Positions 7,919 to 8,875 of a DNA stretch of 8,875 nt are shown in pieces; position 1 is the stretch's first letter, and each line of letters starts with the position of its first letter. Source of the DNA: Microcaldota archaeon (GTDB taxonomy: Archaea; Micrarchaeota; Micrarchaeia; Micrarchaeales; Micrarchaeaceae); contig JAJZJI010000046.1 of assembly GCA_021828345.1 (NCBI GenBank), positions 1 through 8,875 of the forward strand, read 5' to 3'. Below the pieces are notes generated by a model. It was not told the DNA's origin. It saw nothing but the letters and a program-made list of their open reading frames with translations, and ran no database searches. The position numbers were made by a program, and so were the translations under genes.

Positions 7919-7966
7919 TCAAAAAATGCCTAAATAGTATTTGCAGCAATTATTTGCTTGCAAATA
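7919..7966 (-). terminator. Hairpin spanning the psmB stop codon plus T6 run
   Basis: TATTTGCAGCAA (7938-7949) pairs with TTGCTTGCAAATA (7954-7966) to give a 12-bp stem with one bulged base and a 4-base loop. The psmB TAA stop (7950-7952) lies in the loop. On the minus strand a TTTTTT run follows at 7921-7926, about a dozen bases after the stem. This may be a terminator, or it may protect the 3' end of psmB mRNA before the fttA promoter. Confidence 0.45.
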
Positions 7967-8594
7967 CCTTCTCTATATCCTTCTCTCCGTATTCCATATA
8001 TCCATTCTTAGATATTACAACAATGTTTCTTGACCCTCCAGTTGCAGAGTCCCTTCTCATCGCTATTGACAATGCCTTTGCAGCTATCTTTATACCCTCT
8101 TTCGTATTTATACCGGACTTGTAAACATCCTCTATGTATCCAATAGCACTCTCGGTACCACTACCCGTTGCTGTAAATTTACTCTCTGCAGTATAACCAC
8201 CTATCGGATCAATTGAATATAATTGCGTACCGTTGCTATCAATACCACCAACAATAAGCTGCACATAAAATGGCATCATCTTATTTTGCTGCATTATTAC
8301 AGATAATAATGATGTAGCAGATTTTGGGGACATTGGATGCCCCTCATTCATCTTATATATCTCATTTTGGGCCTTTATTATTCGCGCGAGTTCATTTGCA
8401 TCCCCCACAGAACCAGCTATGGTCATGCCTAAATTATTGTCAATCTTTATTATTTTCTGCGCCTCTATTGTAGAAATAAATGTTCCCATTGTAGCCTTAG
8501 AATCTGCACCTATTACGACTCCGTCGCTGCAAATCATGCCAACGGTCGTAGTTCCTTTCATAAAATTCTTATATACATCCATATCAAGACTCAT
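7950..8594 (-). CDS. psmB: 20S proteasome beta subunit (N-terminal threonine protease)
   Basis: This is the catalytic beta subunit of the archaeal 20S proteasome, which cuts unfolded proteins inside the barrel. With the chosen start it has 214 residues. A 14-residue propeptide (MSLDMDVYKNFMKG) ends in Gly before TTTVGM, so self-cleavage would expose Thr1 (residue 15). In mature numbering Asp17 (GADSKATMG), Lys33 (IEAQK) and Gly47 (TIAGSVG) fall exactly where expected. TATGSG and MRRDSATGG supply the remaining active-site Ser/Asp region. The frame is open upstream to a TTG at 8684, but those extra 30 residues do not resemble proteasome sequence. ATG 8592-8594 is preceded by GGGTG with 5-base spacing and by a TATA box 26 bases upstream. 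ATG 8580-8582 is another option. The alpha subunit gene is not in the window. Confidence 0.96.
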   Translation of the reverse strand: MSLDMDVYKNFMKGTTTVGMICSDGVVIGADSKATMGTFISTIEAQKIIKIDNNLGMTIAGSVGDANELARIIKAQNEIYKMNEGHPMSPKSATSLLSVIMQQNKMMPFYVQLIVGGIDSNGTQLYSIDPIGGYTAESKFTATGSGTESAIGYIEDVYKSGINTKEGIKIAAKALSIAMRRDSATGGSRNIVVISKNGYMEYGEKDIEKVFASK

Positions 8595-8615
8595 TTTTAC
8601 ACCCATAAACATATA

Positions 8616-8623
8616 ATTATAAA
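8616..8623 (-). promoter_or_regulatory. TATA-like box of psmB
   Basis: Minus-strand TTTATAAT is centred about 26 bases before the preferred psmB start at 8594. It lies inside the longer TTG-initiated reading frame, which argues against that longer start. A GGGTG at 8600-8604 also precedes the ATG and would matter only if transcription starts upstream of it. Confidence 0.45.
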
Positions 8624-8642
8624 TTCTCAAAACACCATTGAA

Positions 8643-8653
8643 TCGATAATCGA
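8643..8653. promoter_or_regulatory. Short palindrome upstream of the psmB promoter
   Basis: TCGATAATCGA is a perfect 5-1-5 inverted repeat located about 20 bases upstream of the psmB TATA-like box. That is where archaeal activators often bind. No regulator can be named, and an 11-base palindrome can arise by chance. Confidence 0.25.
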
Positions 8654-8720
8654 AACATTGCTTCTGAAATAAAATATCATTCAAACCATTTCATGGTAGT
8701 TAATAAAAAGTTAGATATAC

Positions 8721-8767
8721 GTTCCAAGAAAAATCTCGCAACCAAAATCCAAACTCAATCTAGGAAC
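8721..8767. repeat. Imperfect inverted repeat with large loop
   Basis: GTTCCAAGA (8721-8729) pairs with TCTAGGAAC (8759-8767), 8 of 9 positions matching around a single mismatch. The enclosed 29 bases are nearly free of G on the plus strand, so G/T-rich on the minus strand. It could be an RNA hairpin upstream of psmB, part of a small RNA, or a protein-binding site. Confidence 0.35.
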
Positions 8768-8875
8768 TATTCGCCAACCCATTATATATCTGATATATTA
8801 GTTATTTAAAGCTTTATGTAATGGCTTCTACACACTAATATATAAAAAATGCTGATTTATTTTATTTTCATTTTA

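Larger units (their letters stand above)
8595..8875. other. AT-rich intergenic region upstream of psmB, no gene recognised
   Basis: No coding gene is supported in this stretch up to the window edge. It holds the psmB TATA box, the TCGATAATCGA palindrome, a 9-bp inverted repeat with a 29-base loop (8721-8767), and a second palindrome ATATATC-T-GATATAT (8784-8798). It also has TATA-like runs on both strands, such as TTATTTAAAG near 8802-8811 (plus) and TTTATATATTAG near 8838-8849 (minus). A plus-strand reading frame of 38 codons (8693-8809) is basic but not recognisable. A small RNA or a gene starting beyond 8875 is possible but not shown. Confidence 0.5.

Noticed and set aside
8595..8684. A longer psmB start at TTG 8684 giving 244 residues.
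   Set aside because: The additional N-terminus has no proteasome-like features, includes the likely TATA box, and would give an unusually long propeptide of about 44 residues.
8693..8809. A 38-codon plus-strand reading frame rich in Lys/Arg, with a faint look of ribosomal protein L39e.
   Set aside because: It lacks the conserved tryptophans and basic WRR-type tail of L39e, has no clear ribosome binding site, and overlaps the inverted repeat region.
8690..8820. A possible tRNA or tRNA-like RNA in the region upstream of psmB.
   Set aside because: No acceptor stem, anticodon arm and T-arm combination could be assembled on either strand.

Overview
The window reads as a stretch of low-GC archaeal chromosome. 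The evidence is a split RNA polymerase B subunit (B'' and B' as separate genes), an archaeal RpoH subunit, a 20S proteasome beta subunit, the KH/beta-CASP termination nuclease aCPSF1 (FttA), and TATA boxes about 25 bases upstream of start codons. Isoleucine is mostly ATA and intergenic DNA is very AT-rich. A DPANN-type archaeon (Micrarchaeota/Parvarchaeota-like) or another small-genome euryarchaeal relative would fit, but the lineage is a guess: no rRNA or other taxonomic marker is present.

All seven genes lie on the minus strand, so transcription runs from high to low coordinates. In that order: an AT-rich upstream region with inverted repeats (8595-8875); psmB, proteasome beta (7950-8594); fttA/aCPSF1 (5905-7857); an M1-family zinc aminopeptidase related to tricorn-interacting factors F2/F3 (3289-5826); a membrane GT2/GT21-like glycosyltransferase (2175-3263); rpoH (1818-2042, TTG start); rpoB2 (309-1787); and the first 101 codons of rpoB1 (1-303), cut by the window edge. 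No convincing plus-strand gene was found.

The layout suggests several transcription units. psmB, fttA and the aminopeptidase each have a TATA-like box centred 24-26 bases before the chosen ATG, the spacing expected of leaderless archaeal mRNAs. The glycosyltransferase follows the aminopeptidase by only 25 bases and is probably cotranscribed. A hairpin/T-rich element and a promoter then separate it from the rpoH-rpoB2-rpoB1 operon, where the genes are 30 and 5 bases apart.

Functionally, the proteasome cuts proteins to peptides and the M1 aminopeptidase can trim those peptides to amino acids. FttA terminates transcription by the polymerase whose H, B'' and B' subunits are encoded at the other end of the window. 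The genes are intact and mostly conventional. I see no new defence system, mobile element, CRISPR array or RNA gene. The most useful second looks are the leaderless-promoter pattern, the glycosyltransferase's departure from the usual product-side motif, a hairpin around the psmB stop codon, and a large inverted repeat upstream of psmB.
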